A DNA stretch of 64,000 bases from Micromonospora chersina (GCF_900091475.1 NZ_FMIB01000002.1:372001-436000), one strand, 5' to 3'; counted from the stretch's first letter, positions 17,331-25,950 are shown. Numbers and translations are program-made. Notes: generated from the letters alone by a model not told the origin.

Positions 17331-18161
17331 GTGAGGACCGGGACACGCGGGGCCGCCGCCCTCGCCGTGCTGGCCACGGTGCTCGCCACCGCGTGCCAGC
17401 GGCCCGCGCCGCGACCGGCCCCGTCCACCCCGCCCCCGCCGTCGGCCGGCCCGAGCGGCCCCCGCGCCCCGGCCGACTTCGTGGACCTGGCCGCCGTCGA
17501 CAGGAGCGTCCGCACCGACATCCGGTACGCCACCGCGCACAACTTCGTCGGCCGGCCGATCACCGGCTACCCCGAGCCGCTCTGCCTGCTCACCCGGCGG
17601 GCGGCGGAGGCGCTGCACCGGGTGCAGGCCGCCGCCCTGGCCCAGGGGCGCAGCCTCAAGGTGTACGACTGCTACCGCCCGCAGCGGGCGGTGGACGAGT
17701 TCGTCGCCTGGGCGAAACTCCCGGGCGAGCAGGGGATGAAGGCGGAGTTCTACCCGGACGAGCCGAAGGGCCGGCTCTTCGCCGACGGCTACATCGGCGC
17801 GCCCACCGCGCACAGCCGGGGGAGCACCCTCGACCTGACCCTGGTCCCGGCGCCGACCCCCGACCAGCCGGCGTACACGCCGGGCCAGCCACTGGTCGCC
17901 TGCACGGCGCCCGCCGGCCGGCGGTTCCCGGACAACTCCGTCGACATGGGCACCGGCTTCGACTGCTTCGACCCCCGCGCGCACACGGCCGACCCCCGCG
18001 TCACCGGCGCGGCCCGGGACAACCGGGAGCTGCTGAAGCGGCTGATGACCGCGCAGGGCTTCGAGAACTATCCGCGCGAGTGGTGGCACTACCGGTACGT
18101 CGACGAGCCGTACCCGGACACGTACTTCGACTTCCCGGTGGCCCGGTCGTCGCTGCGGTGA
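17331..18161 (+). CDS. VanX-like D-Ala-D-Ala dipeptidase (M15D), exported
   Basis: 276 aa from a GTG. The N-terminus is a signal sequence ending LATACQRP, possibly a lipobox though Leu is one place too far. The catalytic domain has KVYDCYRPQRAV (substrate Arg), AHSRGSTLDLTL (zinc His and Asp) and EWWHYRY (catalytic Glu and zinc His). Length and motifs fit VanX/DdpX. Exported members hydrolyse D-Ala-D-Ala released from wall turnover. No vanH, vanA or vanRS genes accompany it, so a resistance role is not supported. Confidence 0.88.
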   Translation: MRTGTRGAAALAVLATVLATACQRPAPRPAPSTPPPPSAGPSGPRAPADFVDLAAVDRSVRTDIRYATAHNFVGRPITGYPEPLCLLTRRAAEALHRVQAAALAQGRSLKVYDCYRPQRAVDEFVAWAKLPGEQGMKAEFYPDEPKGRLFADGYIGAPTAHSRGSTLDLTLVPAPTPDQPAYTPGQPLVACTAPAGRRFPDNSVDMGTGFDCFDPRAHTADPRVTGAARDNRELLKRLMTAQGFENYPREWWHYRYVDEPYPDTYFDFPVARSSLR

Positions 18162-18198
18162 GCGCCGCCCCGGCGGGGAGCGGCGCCCACCGCCGCGG

Positions 18199-19239
18199 TC
18201 AGAGGATGCCGCGGGCGACGAAGGCGGCCCGGGTCGCGGTCGCGGCCTGGGTGCCGTAGAGGCGCTGCGCCGCGGCCACGGTGGCCAGCGCCGCGTCCCG
18301 GAAGGTGACGTCCGTGGTGAAGGCGAACTGCGCCTCCACGATCAGCGTGCTGGCCCGGCGGTCGCCGAGCGCGGTGCGGATGTCCCACAGCGCGCGGGAC
18401 CAGATCTCGCCGTCGGCGTGCACCTCGCCCACCAGGTCGGCGGGGTAGACCTTGGTGCCGTCGAGGCGGCGCAGGCAGTGCGGGGCGGTGCGGGTGTAGG
18501 AGACCGAGTCCCAGTCGGCCACGCAGGACTCCGGGGTCTTCGTCGGCACGCCGGTGGCCCAGCTGGTCACGACGACCGCCAGGTAGTCGCCGAACGCCTC
18601 GCCGATGGCGCCGGACTCCAGCGTGGTGCCGAAGCCGGGCACCTGGCCGTCCTGCACCGAGTGGCCGTACTCGTGGACGATCACCTCGGCGTCCTCGCCG
18701 TCGTCCACGCCGCCCTTGCCGAGGGTGATGTTCGCCTTGTCCTCGCGGAAGAACGAGTTGTCGCCGCCGTACTGGTCGATGCGCAGCTCGATCTGCCGCT
18801 GGTTGACCGGCCGCAGCGTGCTGCCGAAGCCGAGCGACTGGAGGTACGCCTGGGCGGTGTTCACCCAGTGGTAGCCCATCACCTGCTCGAACTGGTCGGC
18901 GTCCCGGTGCCAGGCCGGGTACGCGCCGTCGACCACACGGGCCGGGGTGCCGGTCTTGCTCTTGACCACCACGTACTTCCCGGTGAGGGTCCCGGAGCCG
19001 TCCAGGTTGGTCAGCGGCACCGACCGGTACGCCCCGGCCAGCGCCGGGTAGTCGGCGTCCTTCTGGTCGGTCAGCGACTGGTCGCCGAGCTGCTGGACGG
19101 GATTGGGCGCGAAGACCGTCGCGGTGGCGGTGTGGTCATAGGTGTCGGCGGCGGCCTGGACGGTCGTGCCGCCGGCCACCAGCGCCGCGGTGACCGCCGA
19201 GGCGACCAGCGCGGAACGTCGGACGTGGGGGTGCATCAT
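18199..19239 (-). CDS. Secreted zinc metalloprotease, fungalysin (M36)/M4-like
   Basis: 346 aa with a signal peptide (cleavage near VQAA-AD). The zinc site is HEYGH at ~189-193, with SGAIGEAFGDY about 25 residues later supplying the third ligand, as in M36/M4 enzymes. It is shorter than M36 fungalysins because the long N-terminal propeptide is missing. Two consecutive ATGs (19239 and 19236) are possible starts. Expected to be an extracellular endopeptidase. It is a single gene, divergent from the DinB-like gene. Confidence 0.8.
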   Translation of the reverse strand: MMHPHVRRSALVASAVTAALVAGGTTVQAAADTYDHTATATVFAPNPVQQLGDQSLTDQKDADYPALAGAYRSVPLTNLDGSGTLTGKYVVVKSKTGTPARVVDGAYPAWHRDADQFEQVMGYHWVNTAQAYLQSLGFGSTLRPVNQRQIELRIDQYGGDNSFFREDKANITLGKGGVDDGEDAEVIVHEYGHSVQDGQVPGFGTTLESGAIGEAFGDYLAVVVTSWATGVPTKTPESCVADWDSVSYTRTAPHCLRRLDGTKVYPADLVGEVHADGEIWSRALWDIRTALGDRRASTLIVEAQFAFTTDVTFRDAALATVAAAQRLYGTQAATATRAAFVARGIL

Positions 19240-19337
19240 GATCCCTTCGGAGGTGGATCGATGCGCTGAGACTAGGCTCCCCCGGAAGCACTGCCAAGCA
19301 ACCACGGGCAGGCCCCGGGCCGGCGAGGAGGAACCAG

Positions 19338-19844
19338 GTGGAGACCGAACGGATCGGCCCGCCGCTGCTGGCCGGGGAGCGGGAGACGTTGCGCGCGTTC
19401 CTCGACTTCCACCGCGCCACCCTGGCCCTGAAGTGCGAGGGGCTGACCGACGAGGAGCTGCGGCGGCAGTCGTCGCCGCCGTCCACACTGTCCCTGCTCG
19501 GCCTCGTGCGGCACCTGGCCGAGGTCGAGCGCACCTGGTTCCGCCGGGTGATCAACGCCGAGGACGTCCCGCTGATCTGGTCGGCGACCGGGGACTTCCA
19601 GGAGGCGTACGACGCGAGCGCGTCGAGCCGGTCGGAGGCGTTCGAGGCGTGGCAGCGGGAGGTCGAGCACGCCCGCCGCATCGAGCGCGAGGCCGAGTCG
19701 CTCGACGTCACCGGCCACCAGGCCCGCTGGGGCGAGGACGTCTCCCTGCGCCTGGTGATGCTGCACATGATGCACGAGTACGCGCGGCACAACGGCCACG
19801 CCGACTTCCTCCGCGAGGCCATCGACGGGACCGTCGGCGTGTGA
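19338..19844 (+). CDS. DinB/DUF664 family protein
   Basis: 168 aa, four-helix-bundle type. LVRHLAEVERTWF supplies the first metal-binding His and MMHEYARHNGHADFLRE the HxxxH pair, the DinB-family triad. GTG start preceded by GAGGAGGAA. Some members are mycothiol- or bacillithiol-dependent transferases; which substrate applies here cannot be told from sequence alone. Confidence 0.85.
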   Translation: METERIGPPLLAGERETLRAFLDFHRATLALKCEGLTDEELRRQSSPPSTLSLLGLVRHLAEVERTWFRRVINAEDVPLIWSATGDFQEAYDASASSRSEAFEAWQREVEHARRIEREAESLDVTGHQARWGEDVSLRLVMLHMMHEYARHNGHADFLREAIDGTVGV

Positions 19845-19950
19845 CGTGCCCGCGGCCGGGACCTCGGTCCCGGCCCCCGGGTCCTCCGGCCCTGCCCGCC
19901 GCACCTGCCACGGAGAAGCGTGGGAGGTGACAACGGTGTGAGGAGGAGCC

Positions 19951-20991
19951 ATGAAGGCACTCGTGTACGGCGGGCCGGGCGAGAAGTCCTGGTCCGAGAT
20001 CCCGGACCCCACGATCGTCGACCCGCGGGACGCGATCATCCGCGTCGACGCGGTCACCATCTGCGGGACCGACCTGCACATCCTCGGTGGCGACGTGCCC
20101 GAGGTCCAGCCGGGCCGGGTGCTCGGCCACGAGGCGGTCGGCACGGTCGTCGCGGTCGGCGACGGCGTCGCCAGCCTGAAGGTGGGTGACCGGGTCCTCG
20201 CCTCCTGCATCTCCGCCTGCGGCGTCTGCCGCTACTGCCGCGAGGGCGCCTACGGGCAGTGCCTCGGCGGAGGCGGCTGGATCCTCGGCCACACCGTCGA
20301 CGGCGTGCAGGCCGAGTACGCCCGCATCCCGTTCGCCGACCTGTCCACGTACCGGCTGCCCGAGCAGGTCCCCGACGAGGCGGCCGTGCTGCTGGCCGAC
20401 ATCCTGCCCACCTCCTACGAGGTCGGCGTGCTCAACGGCCGGGTGCGTCCCGGCGACACCGTCGTGGTGGTCGGCGCCGGCCCGATCGGGCTGGCCGCCA
20501 TCCAGACCGCCCGGCTCTACTCGCCGGCCCACATCGTGGCCGTCGACAAGGCGCAGAGCCGGCTCGACGCGGCCAAGCGGTTCGGCGCGGACCTGACCGT
20601 GCTCGCCGACGACGACCCGCTCGAGGTGGTCCGCTCGGTCACCGACGGGCTCGGCGCCGACGTGGCCGTCGAGGCGGTCGGCGTCCCGGCCACCTTCGAA
20701 CTCTGCACCACCCTGGTACGCCCCGGCGGCCGGGTGGCCAACATCGGCGTGCACGGCAAGCCGGCCACCCTGCACCTGGAGCGGCTCTGGATCCGCGACA
20801 TCACCATCACCACCGGCCTGGTCGACACCCGCACCACGCCGACGCTGCTGAACATGCTCGTCGCCGGCCAGCTCGACACGGCGCACATGGTGACCCACCG
20901 GTACCGGCTCGACGAGATCGTCGAGGCGTACGACGTCTTCGCCCGGCCGGCCGAGACCGGCGCCCTCAAGGTCGTCCTGACCCGTCGATGA
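19951..20991 (+). CDS. Zinc-dependent alcohol dehydrogenase (MDR family)
   Basis: 346 aa. Catalytic zinc region TICGTDLHILGGD and GHEAVGTV, four structural-zinc cysteines in ACGVCRYCREGAYGQC, and NAD(P)-binding VVVGAGPIGL. The layout resembles class III-like/threonine-dehydrogenase-type medium-chain dehydrogenases acting on small alcohols. ATG at 19951 with GAGGAGCC directly before it. Neighbours give no pathway clue. Confidence 0.9.
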   Translation: MKALVYGGPGEKSWSEIPDPTIVDPRDAIIRVDAVTICGTDLHILGGDVPEVQPGRVLGHEAVGTVVAVGDGVASLKVGDRVLASCISACGVCRYCREGAYGQCLGGGGWILGHTVDGVQAEYARIPFADLSTYRLPEQVPDEAAVLLADILPTSYEVGVLNGRVRPGDTVVVVGAGPIGLAAIQTARLYSPAHIVAVDKAQSRLDAAKRFGADLTVLADDDPLEVVRSVTDGLGADVAVEAVGVPATFELCTTLVRPGGRVANIGVHGKPATLHLERLWIRDITITTGLVDTRTTPTLLNMLVAGQLDTAHMVTHRYRLDEIVEAYDVFARPAETGALKVVLTRR

Positions 20992-21050
20992 CGACGGCCG
21001 ACCGTCACCCGCCGCGCCCCCGGCCCCCGTCGGAGGCGCGGCGCGTCGGC

Positions 21051-21830
21051 TCAGCCGTCGCCGGGCAGCGGCAGCCAGGCCAGCACGTCCTGGATCCGCG
21101 CGTCCCAGTACGCCCAGTCGTGGTCGCCGGGGCCGAAGTCCACGGTGACCGGCAGCCCGCGGCGGCGTGCCGTGTCGACGAAGCGGGTGTTGTCCTCGTA
21201 CAGGAAGTCCTCGGTGCCACAGGCCACGTAGAGGGCGGGCAGGTCGTCGCCGGCCCGTTCGAGCAGCGCCATCGTGTCGTCCTCCGGGCCCGCCACGTCC
21301 CGGTCGCCCCAGACGGTGTGCCACACGGCGGGGTCCAGGGGGGTCGTCGGGTGGTGGCGTCGCCGGGCGACGTCCAGCGCGCCGGAGAGGCTGGCCGCGG
21401 CGGCGAACCGGTCCGGTCGGCGCAGCGCCCACTTCAGCGCCCCGTAGCCGCCCATGGACAGGCCGGCCACGAACGTGTCCTCCCGCCGGTCGGAGAGGCG
21501 GAAGTACGACCGGCAGACCTCCGGCAGCTCCTCGCTGAGGAAGGTCCAGTACCGGTTGCCGTGCGCCTCGTCGCAGTAGAAGCTCCGCTGGACCTGCGGC
21601 ATGACGACGGCGAGGCCCAGCGGCGCGACGTACCGCTCGATCGAGGTGCGCCGGGTCCAGATGGTGTCGTCGTCGGTGAGGCCGTGCAGCAGGTAGAGCA
21701 CCGGCGGGTCGGCGGCGCTCGCCCCGCCGGGCATGCCGATCCCGGCCGAGCCGTGCTCGGGCAGCAGCACGGTCATCGACGTGCCCATGCCGAGCGCCGT
21801 GGAGAAGAAGTCACACCGGATCCGGGCCAT
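21051..21830 (-). CDS. Alpha/beta-hydrolase esterase (EstD/FGH-like)
   Basis: 259 aa from the ATG at 21830 (MARIRCDFFSTALGM). Nucleophile elbow GLSMGGYGAL; DDDTIWTRRTSIERY and the C-terminal GDHDWAYWDARI provide the expected acid and His. This is the esterase-D/putative-esterase family, which includes S-formylglutathione hydrolases and mycolyltransferase-like enzymes. No signal peptide, so cytosolic. It is convergent with the alcohol dehydrogenase; a joint role in aldehyde/ester metabolism is possible but only inferred. Confidence 0.82.
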   Translation of the reverse strand: MARIRCDFFSTALGMGTSMTVLLPEHGSAGIGMPGGASAADPPVLYLLHGLTDDDTIWTRRTSIERYVAPLGLAVVMPQVQRSFYCDEAHGNRYWTFLSEELPEVCRSYFRLSDRREDTFVAGLSMGGYGALKWALRRPDRFAAAASLSGALDVARRRHHPTTPLDPAVWHTVWGDRDVAGPEDDTMALLERAGDDLPALYVACGTEDFLYEDNTRFVDTARRRGLPVTVDFGPGDHDWAYWDARIQDVLAWLPLPGDG

Positions 21831-21994
21831 GGGCTGGGAGCGTACCGGGCGCCCGGCGCCGGGCCGATGGTGGCCGAATCGACGGTTCCTATTGCCGTGG
21901 GGCGTCCAGGGGGGACAGGATGACCAGGCGCGCCGGAAACACACCCGTAACCTGCGTGCCGCTGGTCTCTGTCACGAGGAAGTGGGAGTCAGTC

Positions 21995-22387
21995 ATGAGC
22001 GACGTGTCGACGGCACTGGGTGTGCGCCTCTACCCGGACCTGGTCGAGCCGGGCGGCCTGGCTCCCGCCCTCGTGCAGACCGCGGCCCGGCACCAGCTCG
22101 ACATCGGCCGGGTGACCGCCCCCGAGCAGGGCCGCAGCCGGTTCACCTGCGCCGAGGCGTCCTCCGACCGGGGTGTCGTCTGCGTCAGCCTCGGCGCCCA
22201 GGCCCGCTACTTCATGATCGACCTGCGGGTCGACGGTGACGTCCAGGCCCGCGGCGACGCCACCGACCTGCTCCAGGTCGCCCAGGTGGCCGCCGCCTGG
22301 CGGGCCGGGTGCACGCTCGCCGAGCTGGCCGCGCGCTACCCCTTCATGGAGGAGATGAAGCGCCGCCCGGTGGCTCAGGTCCAGTAG
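21995..22387 (+). CDS. Hypothetical protein, possibly DUF6193-like
   Basis: 130 aa, soluble, no signal. It begins MSDVSTALGVRLYPDLVEPG and ends with a helical VAAAWRAGCTLAELAARYPF. The pattern reminds me of DUF6193, a family found near natural-product genes, but this is from memory and needs a profile search. Its last 13 bases overlap the opposing gene remnant. Confidence 0.7.
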   Translation: MSDVSTALGVRLYPDLVEPGGLAPALVQTAARHQLDIGRVTAPEQGRSRFTCAEASSDRGVVCVSLGAQARYFMIDLRVDGDVQARGDATDLLQVAQVAAAWRAGCTLAELAARYPFMEEMKRRPVAQVQ

Positions 22388-22542
22388 AGCACCCGGCAGG
22401 TCGGCAACCGCGCCGCCAGCTCACGGTCGAACCAGGACCGCAGCTCCGCCATTGTCTCCGGCGGGTAGACGTACTTGACCGCGCCGAATTTGCCGTGCCT
22501 GCGGGTGCGCGACGCCTCGTCCATCGCCAGCCGCGTCCAGCG
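22375..22542 (-). pseudogene. C-terminal remnant of a spore photoproduct lyase-like radical SAM gene
   Basis: About 55 codons in one frame read RWTRLAMDEASRTRRHGKFG, then KYVYPPETMAELRSWF and end RVLYWT. This looks like the C-terminus of the actinobacterial SPL-family proteins. Upstream the frame dissolves into Pro/Gly-rich low-complexity sequence, and no CxxxCxxC cluster motif can be found. Another frame at 22421-22702 begins MSRDDAGPV but has no matching domain. I read this as a gene eroded by deletion. The wider gap 22388-22824 holds nothing else I can support. Confidence 0.5.
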
Positions 22543-22824
22543 CCGCGGGCCCGGTCCTCCGCCGGGCCGGCCGCGGGGGCGGCGCCAGGCCCGACAGGTC
22601 GCGGGTGGGCACGCGTTCGCCGCTCGCGTCGTGCGGCGCCGCCGGTACGCCGACCGCGAGCGGCTCGTCGACGTCCACCGGCCCCGCGTCGTCCCGACTC
22701 ATCCGGGCCGTCTACCCGCTGTGCCGCCGATGCAACGCCCCACCCGGCCGGGTTAATCGGTTGCCGGCGCAGGCGCCGGTTGCTGCAATCGACCACGACG
22801 TCCACCGAGGGGAGGAGCCCGAGA

Positions 22825-22935
22825 ATGCGAGCCGCGTCGATGTCCCACCCGATGGCACTGATCGCCTACCCCGAGGACATGACGCTTCGTGAAAACCCTC
22901 AATCTCGGCATCCTCGCCCATGTCGACGCCGGTAA
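22825..22935 (+). CDS. Leader peptide overlapping the ribosomal protection gene
   Basis: 36 codons, MRAASMSHPMALIAYPEDMT... ending RPCRRR, with a very strong ribosome-binding site (GAGGGGAGGA, spacing ~8). It overlaps the first 47 bases of the downstream resistance-type gene in another frame. Translation of the leader would pass over the downstream start. This fits translational coupling or attenuation by stalled ribosomes, as known for leader peptides of antibiotic-resistance genes. Experimental proof is absent. Confidence 0.5.
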   Translation: MRAASMSHPMALIAYPEDMTLRENPQSRHPRPCRRR

Positions 22936-24889
22936 GACCAGCCTGACCGAACGGCTGCTGCACAGTGCCGGGGTCATCGACGAGCCCGGCAGCGTCGACG
23001 CCGGCAACACCCGCACCGACACGCTGGCGCTGGAGCGGCAGCGGGGCATCACCATCCGCTCCGCGGTGGTCTCGTTCGCCGTGGCCGGCACCACGGTCAA
23101 CCTCATCGACACCCCGGGCCACCCCGACTTCATCGCCGAGGTGGAACGCGTGCTCGGCGTGCTCGACGGCGCGATCCTCGTGGTCTCGGCCGTCGAGGGC
23201 GTCCAGGCCCAGACCCGCCTGCTGGCCCGCACCCTGCACCGCCTCGGCATCCCCACCCTGTTCTTCGTCAACAAGGTGGACCGGGCCGGCGCGGACCCGG
23301 ACCGGGTGCTGCGCCAGATCGCCGACCGGCTCACCCCGGAGGTCGTGGCCCTCGGCCGGGTCGACGCCACCGGCACGCCGGCCGCCCGCTGGATCCCGCA
23401 CCCGCCCGGGGACCCCGGCCACCGGGCCCGCCTGGTCGACCTGCTCTCCGCGCACGACGACGCGCTGCTGGCGGCCTACGTGGCCGACGAGCGGGCGGCC
23501 ACCCCGGACCGGCTGTGGGAGGCGCTCGTCGCGCAGACCGCCCGGGCCCGGGTGCACCCGGTGCTCGCCGGCTCCGCCGTCACCGGGGCCGGGGTCGACG
23601 CGCTGATCGACGCCGTCACCGCGCTGCTCCCCGCCACCGCGGGCGACGACCACGCCCCGCTCTCCGGCACCGTCTTCAAGGTCGAGCGCGGCCCGGCCGG
23701 GGAGAAGGTCGCGTACGCCCGGATCTTCGCCGGCACCCTGCGGGTCCGCGACCGCATCCGCTTCGGCGGCGGCCGGGAGGCCCGGATCACCGCCCTGGCC
23801 GTCTTCGACGGCGGCGACGCCACGCCCGGCGACGCGGCCGGGGCCGGCCGGATCGTCCGGCTGCACGGGCTGGCCGACGTCCGCGTCGGGGACGTGCTCG
23901 GCGTCCCGCCCGAGCGGCCGGCCGGCCGGCGGCACTTCGCCCCGCCCACGCTGGAGACGGTTGTCGAACCGGTGCGCCCGGCCGACCGGCCGGCCCTGCA
24001 CGCCGCCCTGGCCCAGCTCGCCGAGCAGGACCCGCTGATCAACCTGCGCCAGGACGACCGGCGCCGGGAGATCGCCGTGTCCCTCTACGGCGAGGTGCAG
24101 AAGGAGGTCATCGAGGCCACCCTCGCCGGCGACTACGGCGTGCCGGTCACCTTCCGGGAGACCACCACCGTCTGCGTGGAGCGGGTGGTCGGCGTCGGCG
24201 CCGCCGTCGAGTGGATCGGCCGGGACCCCAACCCGTTCCTGGGCACCGTCGGCCTGCGCGTCGAGCCCGGGCCGGTCGGCGGCGGCGTCGAGTTCCGGCT
24301 GGGCATCGAACTCGGCTCGATGCCACTGGCCTTCCTCAAGGCCGTCGAGGAGACCGTCCGGGAGACCCTGGGGCAGGGCCTGCACGGGTGGGCCGTCATC
24401 GACTGCGTGGTCACCCTCACCCACGGCGGCTACTGGGCCCGGCAGAGCCACGCCCACGGCGTGTTCGACAAGAGCATGTCCAGCACCGCCGGGGACTTCC
24501 GGAATCTCACCCCGCTGGTGCTCATGACCGCGCTGAGCCGCGCCGGCACCCGGGTCCACGAGCCGGTGCACCGGTTCCGGCTCGACCTCCCCGGCGACGT
24601 GGTGGGCGCCGTGCTGCCCGTGCTCGCCGGACTGGGCGCGGTGCCCCGCGGCAGCACCCTGCGCGGCACGTCCTACCTGATCGAGGGGGAGGTGCCCGCC
24701 GGGCGGGTGCACGCGCTGGAGCAGCGGCTGCCCGGGCTCACCCGCGGCGAGGGCGTTCTGGAGGCCGAGTTCGACCACTACCGCCCGGTGCGCGGGCCCG
24801 CCCCGAGCCGGCCGCGCTGGGACCACGACCCGCTGCACCGCAAGGAATACCTGCTCGCCGTGGCGCGTCGGGTCACCGGCCCGCGCTGA
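22889..24889 (+). CDS. Ribosomal protection protein, Tet(M)/Otr(A)-like GTPase
   Basis: 666 aa, EF-G-like. G1 AHVDAGKTSLTE (~10-21), switch-II DTPGHPDF (~75), NKVDRAG (~131); the C-terminal STAGDFRNLTPLVLMTAL is the Tet(M)-type domain IV signature rather than EF-G. Such GTPases dislodge tetracycline from the 30S subunit. The length (about 640-665) fits the Otr(A)/Tet group. GTG start gives MKTLNLGILAHVDAG, aligned with family N-termini. In actinobacteria these may be intrinsic housekeeping-like genes. An overlapping leader peptide lies upstream, and the 3' end overlaps the opposing gene by 17 bp. Confidence 0.9.
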   Translation: MKTLNLGILAHVDAGKTSLTERLLHSAGVIDEPGSVDAGNTRTDTLALERQRGITIRSAVVSFAVAGTTVNLIDTPGHPDFIAEVERVLGVLDGAILVVSAVEGVQAQTRLLARTLHRLGIPTLFFVNKVDRAGADPDRVLRQIADRLTPEVVALGRVDATGTPAARWIPHPPGDPGHRARLVDLLSAHDDALLAAYVADERAATPDRLWEALVAQTARARVHPVLAGSAVTGAGVDALIDAVTALLPATAGDDHAPLSGTVFKVERGPAGEKVAYARIFAGTLRVRDRIRFGGGREARITALAVFDGGDATPGDAAGAGRIVRLHGLADVRVGDVLGVPPERPAGRRHFAPPTLETVVEPVRPADRPALHAALAQLAEQDPLINLRQDDRRREIAVSLYGEVQKEVIEATLAGDYGVPVTFRETTTVCVERVVGVGAAVEWIGRDPNPFLGTVGLRVEPGPVGGGVEFRLGIELGSMPLAFLKAVEETVRETLGQGLHGWAVIDCVVTLTHGGYWARQSHAHGVFDKSMSSTAGDFRNLTPLVLMTALSRAGTRVHEPVHRFRLDLPGDVVGAVLPVLAGLGAVPRGSTLRGTSYLIEGEVPAGRVHALEQRLPGLTRGEGVLEAEFDHYRPVRGPAPSRPRWDHDPLHRKEYLLAVARRVTGPR

Positions 24890-25478
24890 CCCGCCGCGGA
24901 TACCGGGCCCGCACCGCGTCCACGCAGGTGTCCCGGGAAGTCGGGCCGCCGAACCGGAGCCGGTCGTAGCCGGTGAACGCCGGCTCCAGCGCGTCCAGCT
25001 CGTCGACCAGGGCGTGCAGCCGGTCGAGCCAGGCCGCCGACCCGGCGTCCGGCTCGGCCGGCGCGGCCCCGATCGCCGCGGTCAACTCGTCCTTGCGCCG
25101 GATCGACCCGGGCGTGACCGCGCGCAGGCAGACGTACCGGCCGCTGAGGTAGGCGTCCCACTCCGCCGTGCCGCGCTCCGGGTCCGCCCAGTGCCCCACG
25201 AACCACCCGGGCAGCGCGTCCACCCCGCCGGCCCGCTCGGCCAGCGCGAACAGGTCCGCCGGCACCATCTCCGCGCCGTCCGAGCGCAGGTAGCCCGGCA
25301 GCGGCAGCCGCCCGTCCAGCATCAACCGGCGTACGCCGTCCGCGTCCCGCCCGGACGCCGCGCAGAGCGCGTCGAGCGTGACGAACTGCCCGCTGACGTA
25401 CGCGTCGTCCGCCGCCGTCATCGGATGCTCCCCGTTGACCTCCCGGAACCGCTCCGCCACGCGCCGCCGCCAGTCCAT
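24873..25478 (-). CDS. DUF6058-like protein
   Basis: 201 aa from the ATG at 25478 (MDWRRRVAERFREVNGEHP), behind a GGAAGGGG site. Features: DDAYVSGQFVTLDALC, RRLMLDGRLPLPGYL, EWDAYLSGRYVCLRAVTP. The pattern matches my memory of DUF6058 ('natural product biosynthesis' family), soluble and of unknown function. In-frame extensions upstream are Arg-rich and unlikely. It converges with the ribosomal protection gene. Confidence 0.72.
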   Translation of the reverse strand: MDWRRRVAERFREVNGEHPMTAADDAYVSGQFVTLDALCAASGRDADGVRRLMLDGRLPLPGYLRSDGAEMVPADLFALAERAGGVDALPGWFVGHWADPERGTAEWDAYLSGRYVCLRAVTPGSIRRKDELTAAIGAAPAEPDAGSAAWLDRLHALVDELDALEPAFTGYDRLRFGGPTSRDTCVDAVRARYPRRVSAGR

Positions 25479-25633
25479 CCCGTGCCCCTTCCGTTCGCCC
25501 TGGCCAGAGGCTAGGCGCGGCACCGTTCGGCGCGGGCCGAAACGTCCTCGCGAAATACCGTTGCGGGGCTCGCGGCCCCGCCCGTACCGTGAACGGGCCA
25601 AGGTCAACCGGAGCCACCACCCAGGAGCACACC

Positions 25634-25756
25634 GTGTCGCAGCAGAACCGCACCCGAGCCGAGCGGCCCGCGCCGCGCGGCGGTGCCCTGCCGCGCGAAG
25701 CGGGCCAGGGTCGCTGCCGACGGCAGCAGTGGCAACCGGGGTGGTGGCGCGACTAG
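25634..25756 (+). CDS. Possible small basic peptide upstream of the tRNA array
   Basis: 40-codon GTG frame (VSQQNRTRAERPAPRGG...WWRD) with CAGGAG at proper spacing. Rich in Arg and Gln, no recognised domain. The 352-bp stretch 25479-25830 holds only this frame and an AT-richer patch (25803-25820, CTTTTCTCG) before the first tRNA. Real status uncertain. Confidence 0.3.
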   Translation: MSQQNRTRAERPAPRGGALPREAGQGRCRRQQWQPGWWRD

Positions 25757-25830
25757 CGCCGGCGCGACAGACACGCGCAGCCGCCCGCCCCCGACCAGGG
25801 ACCGGGCGGCTTTTCTCGTCACCGGGTCCG

Positions 25831-25902
25831 AGGGGCGTAGCTCAACGGAAGAGCACCGGATTCCAAACCCGACGGTTGCAGGTTCGAATCCTGCCGCCCC
25901 TG
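25831..25902 (+). tRNA. tRNA-Trp (CCA), atypical
   Basis: Acceptor AGGGGCG/CGCCCCT, discriminator G, D arm GCTC/GAGC with a 7-nt loop, T arm GCAGG-TTCGAAT-CCTGC, anticodon loop TTCCAAA. The anticodon stem CCGGA/CCCGA has only three Watson-Crick pairs, with A-C mismatches at both ends (27-43 and 31-39). CCA is not encoded. The identity elements for Trp are present, but the stem is weak. Confidence 0.8.
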
Positions 25903-25950
25903 CATCACCCCGTCCCGACCTCCGGCCGGCGACGTCGCATCTTCTCAACT

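Noticed and set aside
17331..18161. VanX as part of a vancomycin-resistance cluster
   Set aside because: No vanH, vanA/B ligase or vanRS pair nearby; the enzyme is exported rather than cytosolic.
22421..22702. 93-codon minus-strand frame as a gene
   Set aside because: No ribosome-binding site, Pro/Arg-rich, and it overlaps in another frame the eroded radical-SAM remnant.
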